Notes: generated by a model from the letters alone, not told the origin. 6,864 nucleotides of DNA from Saprospiraceae bacterium (GCA_027031185.1 JALVEF010000499.1:1-6864), one strand, 5' to 3'. Counted from the stretch's first letter, positions 1 to 6,742 are shown. Made by a program: numbers and translations.

Positions 1-60
1 GCAAATAAACTCGTAAACCGGTTTGATCTGTACATACTGGCTTCAACAGGAACAAAAATG

Positions 61-100
61 CCTATTTTATCCCTAAAAACAGGAGCGCCTAAACAGTTAC
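61..100 (-). repeat. Repeat copy ending in GTAACTGTTTAG (IS or MITE end-like)
   Basis: The motif CTAAACAGTTAC at 89-100 recurs exactly at 6645-6656, and its reverse complement lies at 6601-6612. The similarity extends beyond the core: 81-100 matches 6637-6656 at 18 of 20 positions, and a CTAAAA stretch precedes both. Read on the minus strand from base 100, the sequence also aligns with 6601-6640, sharing the first 13 bases, then CTGTTTTT, then TAAAATAGG with a 1-nt shift. This looks like the terminus of a dispersed element whose body would extend left of base 61. The GTAA end recalls termini I remember for IS66-type elements, but no transposase is visible, so the family is a guess. Confidence 0.55.
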
Positions 101-142
101 GTGAGATGGTAACTCGTCACGAACAGGCTTTTATTTTGGGAA

Positions 143-297
143 TGTCGAACAAGGATACTTCGACAGGCACAGCGTCTTTTGGGACGCGGACAGGGCGGAT
201 GCTTCGCATCGCGGATTGTCGCGGATTTTTCTCAGAATGCTTGGCGAAATCGAAAGTTGATGGAGATGATTGAAAGGTACAGGCGCTTTGGCAAAGC
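143..297. repeat. Cluster of four short hairpins
   Basis: Four perfect short inverted repeats lie close together. They are TGTCGAA/TTCGACA (143-149/159-165, 9-nt loop), GCGTC/GACGC (172-176/183-187), GATGC/GCATC (198-202/206-210, 3-nt loop) and GCTTT/AAAGC (285-289/293-297, 3-nt loop). None is followed by a T-run on either strand, so they are not obvious intrinsic terminators. They may be part of a dispersed intergenic repeat or a structured RNA. A function cannot be assigned from the sequence alone. Confidence 0.35.
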
Positions 298-311
298 AGT
301 GAAGTCACCTC

Positions 312-341
312 GCGGCGGTCACGCCGCAAACTTTTTTTCTT
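312..341 (+). terminator. Rightward intrinsic terminator-like hairpin
   Basis: A perfect 6-bp GC-only stem (GCGGCG 312-317 with CGCCGC 322-327, loop GTCA) is followed after four bases by seven T residues (332-338) on the plus strand. This fits an intrinsic terminator for rightward transcription. On the minus strand the hairpin is followed by GAGGTGAC and has no U-run, so it is not a good terminator for the leftward operon that ends at 349. It would stop any transcript entering from the left before it ran antisense into the DUF58 gene. The stem is short, so the call is moderate. Confidence 0.4.
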
Positions 342-348
342 GCCGAGA

Positions 349-1674
349 TCAGATACGGCCGTGCGCCTTGAGCTCGAGGTATTTGTTGATGGTGCTGATG
401 GATAGGTCGGCGGGCCGGGTGTAAATGGTCTGAATGCCGAGACGTGCCAGGCGGGTGATCATTTTGCGCTTTTCGATAATGAATTTTTCGGCGATAGTCT
501 GGTGATAGATGTCTCTGAACGTTTGTGGACGGGACCGAGCAAATCGCTCTATTTCCGTATTGCGGAATATGACGACAACGAGTAGATGGTACTTGTTGAT
601 CTTGCGCAGGATAGGAAGGACGCGCTCCAGGGCAAATCCACTCTCGAAATTGGTGAATAGCAAAAACAAACTTCGTTGGTTGATGAGGCTGCGGCTGACA
701 TAGTGGAGGAGTTCGTAGTCGGCTTCGACGGGCCGGGGGCGGTCGGCGTAAAGCGTATCGAGGATGATTTGCATCTGGTGCTTGCGGTCGGAAGCGGGGA
801 CGATGGCGCCGAGTTTGTCGGAGAAGGAGATAAATCCCGGCTTGTCGTGGCGCTTGATGATGATGTTGGAAAGGGCCAGGATGGCGTTGATGGCGTAGTC
901 GGTCAGGGTGAGCCCGTCGAATGGCATGTGCATGACGCGGCTCTTGTCGAGGATGCAGTAGATGTTTTGGGAGCGCTCTTCCTGGTATTGGTTGACCATG
1001 AGGCGGTGGTAGCGGGAAGATGCCTTCCAGTTGATGCTGCGCACATCGTCGCCTTGTTCGTACTGTTTGATTTGCTCGAACTCGTAGTGGTGACCGATGC
1101 GGCGTATTTTTTTGATGCCGGGGTTGACGGCCAGGGCGGATAAGGTTTTGAGTTCCAGCTCCTTCATCTGTTTGACTGACGGGTAGGTGGGTATGGTCAT
1201 GGTTTCACCGGTGCGTACCAGCCGGCGAAGGAGGCGCAGTTTTGTGGATAGCAGGACGTTGATGTGGCCAAACTTGTATTTGCCACGTGACAGCGGGGTG
1301 ATGTCGTACTGATGAGTAGTCAGTCCTTCGGGGGGTAGTACGGCATCGAAACCGAAATGGCGGTATTGGAGCTGGGGCGGCAGTTCGTCAATGACGTAAA
1401 TAGAGAAGGCAAAAGGCGTGAGGTTTTGGATGGTAAGCCGGATGGTGTTTTTGTCGCCGAGGGAAAAGAGTTTGCCGGTGTGGCGGCGGGATCGAACGGG
1501 CGTCTTGACCCGGTACAGCAGGATGGCGTCGCGGATGACCAGGGCGGCCAGGATTGCTGCCAAAATCCAGGTAAAGTAATAGAGCGGAGCCCAGGCGAAG
1601 GAAAGGGCAAAGAGAGCGGCTATGGCACCCAGGGCGGCAAAAAAACGGCGATGTAGATGCAGGGACTTTAACAT
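349..1674 (-). CDS. DUF58 domain membrane protein (vWA-like), MoxR partner
   Basis: This 441-residue protein has two hydrophobic segments near its N-terminus (about residues 11-30 and 33-54), then a soluble region. The DUF58 signature lies at about 197-228, with Y-E-Q-G-D-D at 205-210, R212, I214, N215, W216, K217 and R221, followed by a vWA-like strand ending in D243-K-S245-R-V247. That last motif replaces the third position of the canonical DxSxS metal site with Val, so classical MIDAS chemistry is uncertain. The remaining vWA-like fold runs to about residue 420. DUF58 proteins are nearly always encoded beside MoxR ATPases and are thought to be adaptors or clients in complex assembly; the precise role is unknown. 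The ATG at 1674 lies 2 nt after the MoxR stop, which favours coupled translation. It is the last gene of the operon. Length and domain order look normal for a Bacteroidota DUF58 protein. Confidence 0.93.
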   Translation of the reverse strand: MLKSLHLHRRFFAALGAIAALFALSFAWAPLYYFTWILAAILAALVIRDAILLYRVKTPVRSRRHTGKLFSLGDKNTIRLTIQNLTPFAFSIYVIDELPPQLQYRHFGFDAVLPPEGLTTHQYDITPLSRGKYKFGHINVLLSTKLRLLRRLVRTGETMTIPTYPSVKQMKELELKTLSALAVNPGIKKIRRIGHHYEFEQIKQYEQGDDVRSINWKASSRYHRLMVNQYQEERSQNIYCILDKSRVMHMPFDGLTLTDYAINAILALSNIIIKRHDKPGFISFSDKLGAIVPASDRKHQMQIILDTLYADRPRPVEADYELLHYVSRSLINQRSLFLLFTNFESGFALERVLPILRKINKYHLLVVVIFRNTEIERFARSRPQTFRDIYHQTIAEKFIIEKRKMITRLARLGIQTIYTRPADLSISTINKYLELKAHGRI

Positions 1675-1676
1675 GG

Positions 1677-2711
1677 CTACCGTGGCACTTCGATTTCCTG
1701 GAGGATATTCTCAATGATGTCCCTGGTCTCGTATCCTTCGAGCTCGACGTCGGGATTGAGGATGACCCGGTGGTTGAGCACGGGAAAGGCCACGTATTGA
1801 ATGTCGTCCGGCGTGACGTAGTCGCGGCCGTGGAGGGCGGCCATTGCCTTGGATGCGGCCAGAATGGCGAGGGATGCACGCGGGGATGCGCCGAGGTAGA
1901 GATCTCCGTTGTGCCGCGTGTGGTGAATGATGTCGGCGATATAGTCCAGCAGGGATTGTTGGATGTGGACCTTGCTGACTATTTGGCGGGCATTGAGCAC
2001 TTCTTGTTTGGTGCATACGGACTCGACCCCGGCGGTATGATCCCGGAGATAGGAGGACTGAAAGCGCTCGAGGATGCGCCGTTCTTCTTCTTTGGTGGGA
2101 TATTGGAGAATGATCTTGAACAGGAAGCGGTCCAGCTGTGCTTCGGGTAGCTTGTAGGTGCCTTCTTGCTCAATGGGGTTTTGGGTGGCCAGTACGATGA
2201 ACGGATCTTCCATGGGATAGGTGGTACCGTCAATGGACACCTGCTTTTCCTGCATGACTTCAAAGAGGGCGGCCTGTGTCTTGGCCGGAGCCCGGTTGAT
2301 TTCGTCCACGAGGATGATGTTGCTGAAAATGGGTCCGGGTTTGAAGCGAAACTCGGAGGCCTTCATGTCGAAGATATTGGTGCCGAGGACATCGGTGGGC
2401 ATGAGATCCGGTGTGAACTGGATTCGAGAGAAGTCGGCGTCCAGCGTTTTGGCGACCAGCCGGGCGATGAGCGTCTTGGCAATGCCGGGGACGCCTTCAA
2501 GCAGGACGTGGCCGTCCGCCAGGAGGGCAACGAGCAGGAGCTGGATGGTGTCTTCCTGCCCGATGATGACCTTTTGGAGCTGGGCACGAATCTTTTGGGC
2601 GAGATTCGAGATGGGCAGGGGGTCTATGTGGTAAAATTTTTCTTGTGCCGCTTCGGCATACTGCGGGTTTTGGTCATCGTGTGGTTTCATGTAGTCGCGA
2701 TGTTCATCCAT
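1677..2711 (-). CDS. MoxR-family AAA+ ATPase
   Basis: This 344-residue soluble ATPase has all the expected motifs. They are Walker A GVPGIAKT at 73-80, Walker B ILVDE at 133-137 followed by the MoxR-typical N-R-A-P-A-K-T-Q (139-146), sensor 1 TQNP at 176-179, an arginine-finger candidate R195 in the LDRF segment, and sensor 2 GASPRAS at 274-280 (R278). It should be catalytically competent. MoxR proteins are chaperone-like machines that help assemble or activate protein complexes, usually with vWA or DUF58 partners; the adjacent DUF58 gene fits this. The first 30 residues are hydrophilic and variable. The ATG at 2711 overlaps the DUF4350 stop by 8 nt; M8 is an alternative start. The stop is TAG, 2 nt before the next ATG. 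The cellular substrate cannot be deduced. Confidence 0.96.
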   Translation of the reverse strand: MDEHRDYMKPHDDQNPQYAEAAQEKFYHIDPLPISNLAQKIRAQLQKVIIGQEDTIQLLLVALLADGHVLLEGVPGIAKTLIARLVAKTLDADFSRIQFTPDLMPTDVLGTNIFDMKASEFRFKPGPIFSNIILVDEINRAPAKTQAALFEVMQEKQVSIDGTTYPMEDPFIVLATQNPIEQEGTYKLPEAQLDRFLFKIILQYPTKEEERRILERFQSSYLRDHTAGVESVCTKQEVLNARQIVSKVHIQQSLLDYIADIIHHTRHNGDLYLGASPRASLAILAASKAMAALHGRDYVTPDDIQYVAFPVLNHRVILNPDVELEGYETRDIIENILQEIEVPR

Positions 2712-3996
2712 GTTTTCCGGCTTTTTCGTAAAAGTAGTTAATTTGTTGGGAAAGTTTGATCAGGCTGTTGTCATGAAAGGACTTTCCGGGTGTTTTTTCA
2801 GCGGCCTGAATCAAAGCCAGGATCCGTTGGATCCGTTGAGACGGGACGCCGGAGCGTTCGCTCAAATTGGTGATAAAGTCAGGGTCTTTGGGATTGAAGG
2901 GGATCCGGTAATGGTTCCGGATGAAGTCTTTGAAGTGTTCGCTTTTCTTTAATGCCAGGTTGCGGTAGTCTCTTTTCTGGTAGTAGATGTCGGCGATGTT
3001 ACGGATGAAGATGAGGGATGTGTTTTGGATGCGTGGTGTGATGGGAATGGTGCGTTGGGTGCGTCTGGTTCCGAATACCAAAAGCAAAATGCCCATGAGG
3101 ACAAGGGTGTACCAAGCTGCTTTCAAAGCGGGTTGGGACAGGATATAGGCCAATGGTCCCTGTGATACTTTTTGGGTGCGGTGGCGGCGGTTGTTAGTTG
3201 TTTGGTGCAGTATGGGTATGCGCGAGGCGGCATCAAAGTAGATGTCGCCGGGCGGCAGATGGGCCATAATGCCATCGAGATAGTCTTTGCCTTCGGGCGT
3301 GCGGAGAAAGATGTTGGTCAAGGCGATGGGTGTGGACAGAAAGAAAATCTTGCCTTTGCCGTAGGAGGCGAAAGCAAAGTTGACAAAGAGATCGTTGATG
3401 TGGCCCGCAGCGGTGAGTCCGCCGGGACAAAAATAGTCATCGGGGAAATATTTCCATACGTAGATTGACGAATCCGTTTGATTTCTGTAAAGGAGCGGCA
3501 GCGGTTCGGGTAGCCGGACGTCGGGATGGCGTAAATTGGCCCGGACGGTAGTACCTAGAAATTTGTCTAAACCTTCCAGGTCATTCTCCTTGCAGAAACG
3601 CTCCCCCTGAAACAAGTGCATCCACAGGCGGTAGGGGAATTTGTTGGCGGCGATCAGGGCGGTATTGCCGCGAGCGATGAATTGGAGCAGGGAGTCTGTG
3701 TGTGCTTCGCTGGTGAAATAAGTTCTCCCGATGAAGAAATAGTTGCAATGGCCCGTACCATTGGCAGGAAGCTTCCAATCCTTCGGATCGGACAGTCTTA
3801 TGAATTGATGTCCCGGGTAATACGCCTTGAGCACTTGGCCCAATAAGTAGGTGGCATAGGGGTCTTTGCTTTGCTCGGAATAGTTTTCGAACCACTGCAA
3901 ACGGTTGCGTTGGAAAAAGGTGGAGAAGAAAAAGACCACCAATAATCCGATCAGGATAAAGGATGCCCATTTGGATATGTCAGTGCGCTTATTCAT
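2704..3996 (-). CDS. DUF4350 domain membrane-anchored protein
   Basis: This 430-residue protein has an N-terminal membrane anchor (about residues 10-28), a large soluble domain (about 40-290), a second membrane segment (about 293-309) and a basic C-terminal cytoplasmic part (310-430). The soluble part has features I associate with Bacteroidota DUF4350 proteins: K-D-P-Y-A-T-Y-L-L at 44-52, the Y-F-F-I strand at 86-89, S-L-L-Q-F-I-A-R-G-N-T-A-L-I-A-A at 102-117, and Y-G-K-G-K-I-F-F-L-S-T-P-I at 212-224. No enzymatic motif is evident and no biochemical function is established for the family. With two spans, the central domain should lie on the periplasmic side. Its start overlaps the DUF4129 stop by 8 nt and its stop overlaps the MoxR start by 8 nt. 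A strong hairpin lies 30 nt upstream of its ATG, inside DUF4129. Confidence 0.85.
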   Translation of the reverse strand: MNKRTDISKWASFILIGLLVVFFFSTFFQRNRLQWFENYSEQSKDPYATYLLGQVLKAYYPGHQFIRLSDPKDWKLPANGTGHCNYFFIGRTYFTSEAHTDSLLQFIARGNTALIAANKFPYRLWMHLFQGERFCKENDLEGLDKFLGTTVRANLRHPDVRLPEPLPLLYRNQTDSSIYVWKYFPDDYFCPGGLTAAGHINDLFVNFAFASYGKGKIFFLSTPIALTNIFLRTPEGKDYLDGIMAHLPPGDIYFDAASRIPILHQTTNNRRHRTQKVSQGPLAYILSQPALKAAWYTLVLMGILLLVFGTRRTQRTIPITPRIQNTSLIFIRNIADIYYQKRDYRNLALKKSEHFKDFIRNHYRIPFNPKDPDFITNLSERSGVPSQRIQRILALIQAAEKTPGKSFHDNSLIKLSQQINYFYEKAGKHG

Positions 3997-4747
3997 CGTC
4001 TGCCGGAATCAATGGAGTAATCGCCGCGTCCAACCGCTGGAAGAGCGGTTGGACGGTATGGAAATAATCAACACTGACGGGACGCTCCCCATACCAGATA
4101 TCTTCGAAAATGCGTGTGACGCGGCGGAAGAGGGAGTGGTAGTCCGCGCCGGCGGTCTCGTTGAGATAGGTTCTATTGGTTTTATCCGGTTGCCAATGCA
4201 CCTGGCCGGCCTCGTCCAGGTGCTTGATAATCAGCAAGTAATACAAACGGATGGCCTTGCGGTAGGCGCCGCTTTCAAGGGCCATGTCCAACGGTGTGCG
4301 GACATCGGCTTCGGGCAAGTTTTCTTCGATCCAGTCCAGGTGTTCGTCCGATAGCTCGACGTTCATGACGGACGGCGTGGTCCGTCTGGCATCCATCCAT
4401 CTGTAAACCAGGTATAGGATGAATGCCACAGCGGCGATGCCAAAAAGAACTCTAAGGAAGGAGCTAAAGCGCTTTAAGTCCGGGTTAAAGGAAGAAGGTT
4501 TGGGGGCGCCGGATTTTTTTCCCGGTTTCTTTTCTTTTTTCTCCAAGCCGGGATAGGTGAGGGCTTTTCGCTTTTTGTCCCAGACGGCTTGAGCTCCGTC
4601 GGTTTTATTGAGCTTTTGGGACAGATAGGCGCTTTGCGATGCGTGAAACTTCTGCGCCCATAGCCAGGCCGGTAGGCCGGCGATCAGGACAAAAAGAAAA
4701 AGTTTACGGCTTCGCCGTACGGTTGGGTATGCAGTGGGACGTGTCAT
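3989..4747 (-). CDS. DUF4129 domain membrane protein
   Basis: This 252-residue protein begins with a basic region and a signal-peptide-like hydrophobic stretch (15-31, possible cleavage after A31). A hydrophilic segment follows, with a Lys/Pro-rich linker (69-84), then a clear transmembrane helix (about 97-116) and a cytoplasmic C-terminal domain. That domain carries the DUF4129 pattern: A-Y-R-K-A-I-R-L-Y-Y at 161-170, H-L-D-E-A-G at 176-181, W185, K-T-N-R-T-Y at 189-194, and I-F-E-D-I-W-Y-G-E-R-P at 213-223. The molecular function of DUF4129 is unknown; it is a recurrent neighbour of MoxR/DUF58 and DUF4350 genes. The start overlaps the upstream stop in an ATGA arrangement, a classic coupling signal. 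The mRNA for the Lys-rich linker contains runs of six and seven A residues. The domain assignment is firm; the cleavage of the N-terminus is less so. Confidence 0.88.
   Translation of the reverse strand: MTRPTAYPTVRRSRKLFLFVLIAGLPAWLWAQKFHASQSAYLSQKLNKTDGAQAVWDKKRKALTYPGLEKKEKKPGKKSGAPKPSSFNPDLKRFSSFLRVLFGIAAVAFILYLVYRWMDARRTTPSVMNVELSDEHLDWIEENLPEADVRTPLDMALESGAYRKAIRLYYLLIIKHLDEAGQVHWQPDKTNRTYLNETAGADYHSLFRRVTRIFEDIWYGERPVSVDYFHTVQPLFQRLDAAITPLIPADDE
4027..4055 (-). repeat. Perfect 12-bp inverted repeat inside the DUF4129 gene
   Basis: CGTCCAACCGCT (4027-4038) and AGCGGTTGGACG (4044-4055) are perfect reverse complements separated by a 5-nt loop. In the leftward mRNA this hairpin sits near the 3' end of the DUF4129 coding sequence, 30 nt upstream of the DUF4350 ATG at 3996. 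It has no U-run after it, so it is not a terminator. It could influence coupled initiation of DUF4350 or act as an RNA processing or stability element. It may also be an accident of codon choice for residues 232-241. The inverted repeat is certain; the role is open. Confidence 0.5.
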
Positions 4748-6576
4748 TCGCGGGGGATTCCTTTAATGCGTCTTTGGGTGCCTATATCCGGGATGCGTCT
4801 GAACAAGTCGTGGGCCTCATCGGCTTCGCGGGACGAATAGTATTGGATGAAGGCTCCAAATGTAAAGGTGAGATAGACGATTGATACGGTGGTGAACGTA
4901 CCAAACAAACCTGCGAATTGGAGCAGCAGTGGATGTATGTCCGGGACGATCATCATAGCGAATTTGGACAGGGCAAAAGCCAGGCCTGAGCCCAGTAGCA
5001 GTGTGGCCATGGTGAATACGGCAACGAGTAAAAAATTGAGGGCGAGATACTGCCCAAACCGGCTGAATACGAGCGATATGCCCCGTGTAAAGGCACGAAA
5101 CGGGTTTGGTTCATCAAAGATGGCCACTGTAACGGAAAAGAAAAATGGTGCGGTCACGGGTGCCAGCAGCAGTAGGGTAGCCGGGGCTTGTCGGACAGCG
5201 TACAACAATATCAAGGTAAGTATCACGGGGATAAGAGCAAGGGCTTGGCGGCGCCATCCGGGGAGGGAAGAGCATCCGGTCTCCTGCTCAAACAGATGCC
5301 GGCCGTACAGGGTCATTGCGAAAAAAGCACTCATTAGTGCCAGCTGCCCGATATTGTTGTTCATCAGATAGGACAGTGGGCTGACTAGCAGTGAGAAAAG
5401 ATCGGTGGTGTCCGATAATACAGACACATCATGCGTGTATGTAATGCCGAGTATCAGCACGGTGAGAACACCTGCCGTCAGGAAGATGAAGCGTATGTTT
5501 TCCCCAAAGTATTTGCGCCATAGTACCAGGATCTCCGAAAAGGTCTCCCCCGCATATTTGATGCGGTAGGCCTGAATGGACTCCCTCGTGTCCGGCATGA
5601 GAAACGGATAGTCGTCTGTTTGTGCAGGCTGCCCGCGAAATCTGGCCATGGGATAAAGGACGAAGTAGGTGAGCATGACACCGAAGGAAACCAGGATGTA
5701 CAACAGGCGGACCAGGTCGGGCGTATCGGTCATGCGGGTCAGGAAGGACTCGGCCAATCCGGCGATGATGATGAAGGGTACGGTGCCTAAGTATATCTTC
5801 AGCCCCCGGCGCGCCGTGACCTGAAAGGCCTTCATGCGGTGATAGGTGCCGGGAAACAAGAGCCCCTGGCCCACCACAATGCCGGCAGCACCGGCCAGGA
5901 TGATGGAGGATATTTCCATAGCACCGTGGGTCCAAATCGCCAAAAAGGATTCCCGAAACAGATCCCGCTCCACAAAGAAATATTGGAAGACGCCCACCAT
6001 GATGCCGTTGCCAATCAACATCCCGATGCTGCCCACGGAAGCAAAAACACCCAACACAAAGCAGATAAAGGCCACCCACAGATTGTTGCCGATGATGGCA
6101 ACGGCCATGTCCAGGGCGTTTTTATACTTGTAGATAGCCATCGGGTCGCCTTTTTCGATGTTGCGGATTGTCTGATTGACATATCCATCCCCGAGAATGG
6201 TGCGGGCAAAACCGGGGTCCTGGTGCTGGGACAATATGCCGATGGCCATGGCCAGTGCGAAAACCAAAAAGGAAAGCAATAGCTCGCGCCGCGACTCGTA
6301 CATCACGCGGGGCAGGTCTTCTGTCCAAAAATGGCCAAAGCTCCCTTTTTTTATACGCTTGGAACGGTAAATCTTAAAGAACAGGCGCTGCGTCAGCCAG
6401 TTGATATACAGGCGGATGGAGCGGTTGGGGTAGAAGGTGCGGGCATAAGACAGGTCATCGGTAATCTGGACGAACAGGTCGCTGATCTGGTCCGGATCCG
6501 GATTTTTTGTCCGGATGGCGCGCTCCAATTCGCGCCACTTGTCATGGTTTTGTTCGATAAACTTGGTCTCTCGCAT
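4744..6576 (-). CDS. SpoIIM-like membrane protein with a long C-terminal membrane extension
   Basis: This 610-residue protein is the first gene of the operon. Residues 1-95 are hydrophilic and start M-R-E-T-K-F-I-E, a beginning I recognise in Bacteroidota SpoIIM-like proteins, which supports the ATG at 6576. Residues 98-310 form the SpoIIM-like domain with about six membrane segments. Landmarks are ILGDGYVN (127-134), GDPMAIYK (143-150), IGNGIMVGVFQYFF (188-201) and W215-T-H-G-A-M-E (to 221). After a polar linker (311-358), residues 362-577 add about six further hydrophobic segments (362-380, 408-425, 447-463, 466-485, 508-535, 555-577). The protein ends in a charged cytoplasmic-type tail (580-610). 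SpoIIM domains are widespread outside spore formers, where their function is unknown; nothing here suggests sporulation. Typical single-domain homologues are, from memory, about 320 residues, so the C-terminal half looks like a fused second membrane protein. Confidence 0.88.
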   Translation of the reverse strand: MRETKFIEQNHDKWRELERAIRTKNPDPDQISDLFVQITDDLSYARTFYPNRSIRLYINWLTQRLFFKIYRSKRIKKGSFGHFWTEDLPRVMYESRRELLLSFLVFALAMAIGILSQHQDPGFARTILGDGYVNQTIRNIEKGDPMAIYKYKNALDMAVAIIGNNLWVAFICFVLGVFASVGSIGMLIGNGIMVGVFQYFFVERDLFRESFLAIWTHGAMEISSIILAGAAGIVVGQGLLFPGTYHRMKAFQVTARRGLKIYLGTVPFIIIAGLAESFLTRMTDTPDLVRLLYILVSFGVMLTYFVLYPMARFRGQPAQTDDYPFLMPDTRESIQAYRIKYAGETFSEILVLWRKYFGENIRFIFLTAGVLTVLILGITYTHDVSVLSDTTDLFSLLVSPLSYLMNNNIGQLALMSAFFAMTLYGRHLFEQETGCSSLPGWRRQALALIPVILTLILLYAVRQAPATLLLLAPVTAPFFFSVTVAIFDEPNPFRAFTRGISLVFSRFGQYLALNFLLVAVFTMATLLLGSGLAFALSKFAMMIVPDIHPLLLQFAGLFGTFTTVSIVYLTFTFGAFIQYYSSREADEAHDLFRRIPDIGTQRRIKGIPRE

Positions 6577-6600
6577 TCGAATATTTGAGTCTTATAGGTT

Positions 6601-6656
6601 GTAACTGTTTAGGTATCGCTGTTTTTGTGCTAAAATAGGAGCATCTAAACAGTTAC
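6601..6656. repeat. 56-bp inverted-repeat element (MITE/IS-remnant-like)
   Basis: The segment begins with GTAACTGTTTAG (6601-6612) and ends with its exact reverse complement (6645-6656), separated by 32 nt. Both arms also resemble the repeat at 61-100 further in: the right arm shares AGGAGC plus the 12-base core, and the left arm shares CTGTTTTT and TAAAATAGG with the minus-strand reading of that copy. The flanking octamers (TATAGGTT and TAGTAGGA) do not match, so no target-site duplication is visible. This fits a tiny non-autonomous element, two abutted element ends, or a structured palindromic repeat. It contains no coding capacity. Confidence 0.6.
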
Positions 6657-6742
6657 TAGTAGGATATTTGGCATTACCGGGTATTTCACGTAGAACCGGT
6701 CCGGAGGCTACCGGCCGTTCGCTCGGCCAAAAGTATGAAAAA

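Larger units (their letters stand above)
1..348. other. Intergenic region downstream of the operon, no convincing gene
   Basis: I see no supportable protein gene here. A rightward frame is open from base 1 to 273 with an ATG at 58, but it runs straight through a repeat copy, has no recognisable domain and has a low-complexity composition. A leftward ATG at 35 opens a frame that leaves the window after 11 codons and cannot be judged. The region carries a repeat copy at 61-100, several short perfect hairpins at 143-297, a 9-bp direct repeat TCGCGGATT at 209-217 and 219-227, and a terminator-like hairpin at 312-341. It is best read as a repeat-rich spacer after the 3' end of the leftward operon. 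Confidence 0.6.

Noticed and set aside
1..35. Leftward ATG at 35 opening a frame that exits the window (begins M-Y-R-S-N-R-F)
   Set aside because: Only 11 codons are visible, with no clear start signal. It might begin a transposase-type gene inside the element whose end is at 100, but nothing supports that.
58..273. Rightward 71-residue open frame, open back to base 1
   Set aside because: It passes through a repeat copy, has no recognisable domain and lies over a hairpin-rich spacer. A terminator-like hairpin follows, but that alone does not make it a gene.
676..1143. Long plus-strand frame (155 codons) opposite DUF58
   Set aside because: It is antisense to a clear domain and is very rich in Val, Asp and Gly, as expected from reading the reverse of a real gene.
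2820..2837. Tandem GGATCCGTT repeat in DUF4350
   Set aside because: It encodes a short QRI-QRI duplication in a helix; only two units, with no sign of expansion.
4198..4223. 8-bp inverted repeat GCACCTGG/CCAGGTGC in DUF4129
   Set aside because: It falls on codons for the family-conserved H-L-D-E-A-G segment, so the pairing is probably incidental.
4889..5371. Plus-strand frame of 160 codons opposite the SpoIIM-like gene
   Set aside because: It is fully covered by a real membrane protein on the other strand, and its composition fits an antisense shadow.
6243..6254. Palindrome TGGCCATGGCCA in the SpoIIM-like gene
   Set aside because: It encodes an Ala/Met/Ala stretch in a membrane helix and is a likely by-product of codon use.
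4744..6576. Idea that SpoIIM similarity indicates a spore former
   Set aside because: SpoIIM domains are common in non-sporulating phyla, and every other gene here fits a Bacteroidota membrane operon with no sporulation neighbours.
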